From assembly GCA_949527715.1 (NCBI GenBank), contig CATEWF010000047.1, positions 1 through 8,025 of the forward strand: a stretch of DNA of 8,025 nucleotides, given 5' to 3'. The position numbers were made by a program, and so were the translations under genes. Shown here piece after piece: positions 7,454 through 8,025 of this stretch. Position 1 is the first letter of the stretch. Every line of letters starts with the position of its first letter. Below the pieces are notes generated by a model. The model did no database searches, had not been told where the DNA came from, and saw only the letters and a list, made by a program, of their open reading frames with translations. This DNA is from an uncultured Mycoplasmatota bacterium. GTDB lineage: Bacteria; Bacillota_I; Bacilli_A; Mycoplasmatales; Mycoplasmoidaceae.

Positions 7454-7771
7454 ATGGCAAACTATTATGATAGATATCTAAGATTTAGAGGAAATGGTCA
7501 AGTAAGGTTAATACCATATTTAAAAATAGATAAAAGTGATACGGATTTATATATTGTTTTCGATAAATCTAAAATGAGAATGGATATGCTTTCTTATAAG
7601 TATTATGGTGATGCTAACTATGGATGGTTAATATTATTGGCAAACCCTTCTTATGGAAGTATGGAATTTGAAATACCTGATAAAAGTTTATTAAGAATAC
7701 CTTATCCGTTGAATAATGCAATAAATTTATATGAAAAATCAGTTCAAGAATCATTTGATAACAATTTTTAA
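7454..7771 (+). CDS. Baseplate wedge gp53-like / LysM-like tail protein (105 aa)
   Basis: A small protein likely to belong to the baseplate wedge, or to be a LysM-like tail protein that links tube and baseplate. Seen: residues about 41-85 follow the LysM/gp53 layout. MDMLSYKYYGDANYGWLILL resembles the helix with YYG and W found in T4 gp53 (there, a YG...YW.LL.CN pattern). It is followed by ANP (63-65) and a proline-containing end, EIPDKSLLRIPYPL. The protein is shorter than T4 gp53, which is about 200 residues, so it would be the core domain only. No signal peptide or membrane segment is seen, which fits a cytoplasmically assembled virion part rather than a cell-wall protein. The start is 5 bases after the large baseplate gene, suggesting one operon and translational coupling. 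It is followed by a terminator, so it probably ends the unit. Confidence 0.68.
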   Translation: MANYYDRYLRFRGNGQVRLIPYLKIDKSDTDLYIVFDKSKMRMDMLSYKYYGDANYGWLILLANPSYGSMEFEIPDKSLLRIPYPLNNAINLYEKSVQESFDNNF

Positions 7772-7780
7772 CTAAAAATA

Positions 7781-7812
7781 TTTGGAAGGTAGGATTATTT
7801 TTCCTACCTTTG
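7781..7812 (+). promoter_or_regulatory. Bacteroidota-type promoter (TTTG, 20 bp, TAccTTTG)
   Basis: TTTG at 7781-7784 and TACCTTTG at 7805-7812 are separated by exactly 20 bases. This fits the known Bacteroidota housekeeping consensus of TTTG, 19-21 bases, TAnnTTTG. It lies 25 bases before the ATG at 7838, a sensible leader length. It is the strongest promoter match found and suggests that the host sigma factor transcribes the next gene separately from the tail genes. Confidence 0.75.
7786..7810 (+). terminator. Hairpin terminator ending the tail operon
   Basis: A perfect 9 bp inverted repeat, AAGGTAGGA (7786-7794) and TCCTACCTT (7802-7810), flanks a T-rich 7-base loop. It begins 14 bases after the stop of the gp53-like gene. 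Only a short TTT follows, so termination may be weak or may rely on the stem. Its right arm is also part of the -7 element of the next promoter, so hairpin and promoter overlap. Confidence 0.65.
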
Positions 7813-7837
7813 CTGTATAAAATAAAAAACAGTAAAA

Positions 7838-8025
7838 ATGATGAAGAGAGGATTGTTAATTGCGTTAGTATTTATTTTTTCGAATAATGTATTTGCCCAA
7901 AGAGTAAATGAATATGGGCAGAAAGTCATTAGTGAGATTTTAATCGTCCATGAATACGAAGGAGAAGAACTGAGAAATAATACAAAAAAGTATGTTTATA
8001 CCTATTCGGATGATTTAAAACTAAA
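7838..8025 (+). CDS. Exported protein with signal peptide, unknown function (partial, 5' end)
   Basis: The open frame begins at ATG 7838 (a second ATG follows at 7841) and runs off the window end, giving 62 complete codons. The N-terminus is a classic signal peptide: basic MMKR, a hydrophobic core (GLLIALVFIF), then NNVFAQ. Signal peptidase I cleavage after VFA would leave an N-terminal Q, as is common in Bacteroidota exported proteins. There is no lipobox cysteine, so it is probably periplasmic or outer-membrane-associated rather than a lipoprotein. The mature start is polar, with a YVYTYSDD stretch that looks like the beginning of beta strands. I do not recognise the family. It has its own Bacteroidota-type promoter and follows a terminator, so it is probably not a structural tail gene. 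It could be a phage accessory gene altering the cell surface, or host DNA at a prophage edge. Confidence 0.72.
   Translation, partial: MMKRGLLIALVFIFSNNVFAQRVNEYGQKVISEILIVHEYEGEELRNNTKKYVYTYSDDLKL

Noticed and set aside
160..7771. Stop-codon reassignment, as in some AT-rich gut phages where TAG is recoded
   Set aside because: All three complete genes are long and open under the standard code, and end in TAA at sensible places. Nothing requires recoding.
1..8025. tRNA genes, CRISPR arrays, insertion sequences or transposases
   Set aside because: Reading the gaps showed only hairpins and short palindromes. No tRNA-like cloverleaf, spaced direct repeats or transposase-like protein was seen.

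Overview
The window looks like part of the tail and baseplate module of a tailed, probably contractile-tail (myovirus-like) phage or prophage that infects a member of the Bacteroidota. The DNA is very AT-rich by eye (not computed). The two large genes and the short third gene all lie on the + strand, fill most of the window, and end in TAA. Starts are preceded by A-rich leaders rather than Shine-Dalgarno sequences. The best promoter matches the Bacteroidota form: TTTG, a 20 bp spacer, then TAnnTTTG. Together these suggest the host phylum. The phage assignment rests on the protein content and gene order.

Layout. Positions 2-82 hold the lysine/arginine-rich C-terminus of an upstream gene, followed by a strong hairpin terminator (88-118). 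Positions 160-3957 encode a 1265-residue protein with a long charged N-terminal coiled coil, two short hydrophobic stretches and a methionine/alanine-rich middle, best read as a tail tape measure protein. A 140 bp gap (3958-4097) follows, with an unusual cluster of TAGTATACTA palindromes and a GC-richer hairpin. Positions 4098-7448 encode a 1116-residue baseplate/tail-tube-associated protein. Its two conserved-looking structural segments, near the middle and at the C-terminus, are separated by an OmpA-like (peptidoglycan-binding-like) domain and a 7-residue tandem repeat. Five bases later, 7454-7771 encodes a 105-residue protein resembling baseplate wedge gp53 or the LysM-like tail proteins. 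A hairpin terminator overlaps a Bacteroidota-type promoter at 7781-7812. It leads into a partial gene (7838 to the window end) for an exported protein with a signal peptide.

How the genes fit together. Tape measure, then tube/baseplate protein, then gp53-like wedge protein is a familiar order for contractile tails (in T4, gene 29 is followed by the tube-cap genes 48 and 54). These three probably set tail length, start the tube on the baseplate and complete the wedge. The embedded OmpA-like domain could let the baseplate hold peptidoglycan during infection. The last gene looks like an independent transcription unit, possibly a phage 'moron' or the edge of a different module. A contractile tailocin or injection system cannot be excluded from 8 kb alone. 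The main points for follow-up are the OmpA-like domain inside a baseplate protein, the palindrome array before that gene, and the secreted-protein gene with its own host-type promoter.
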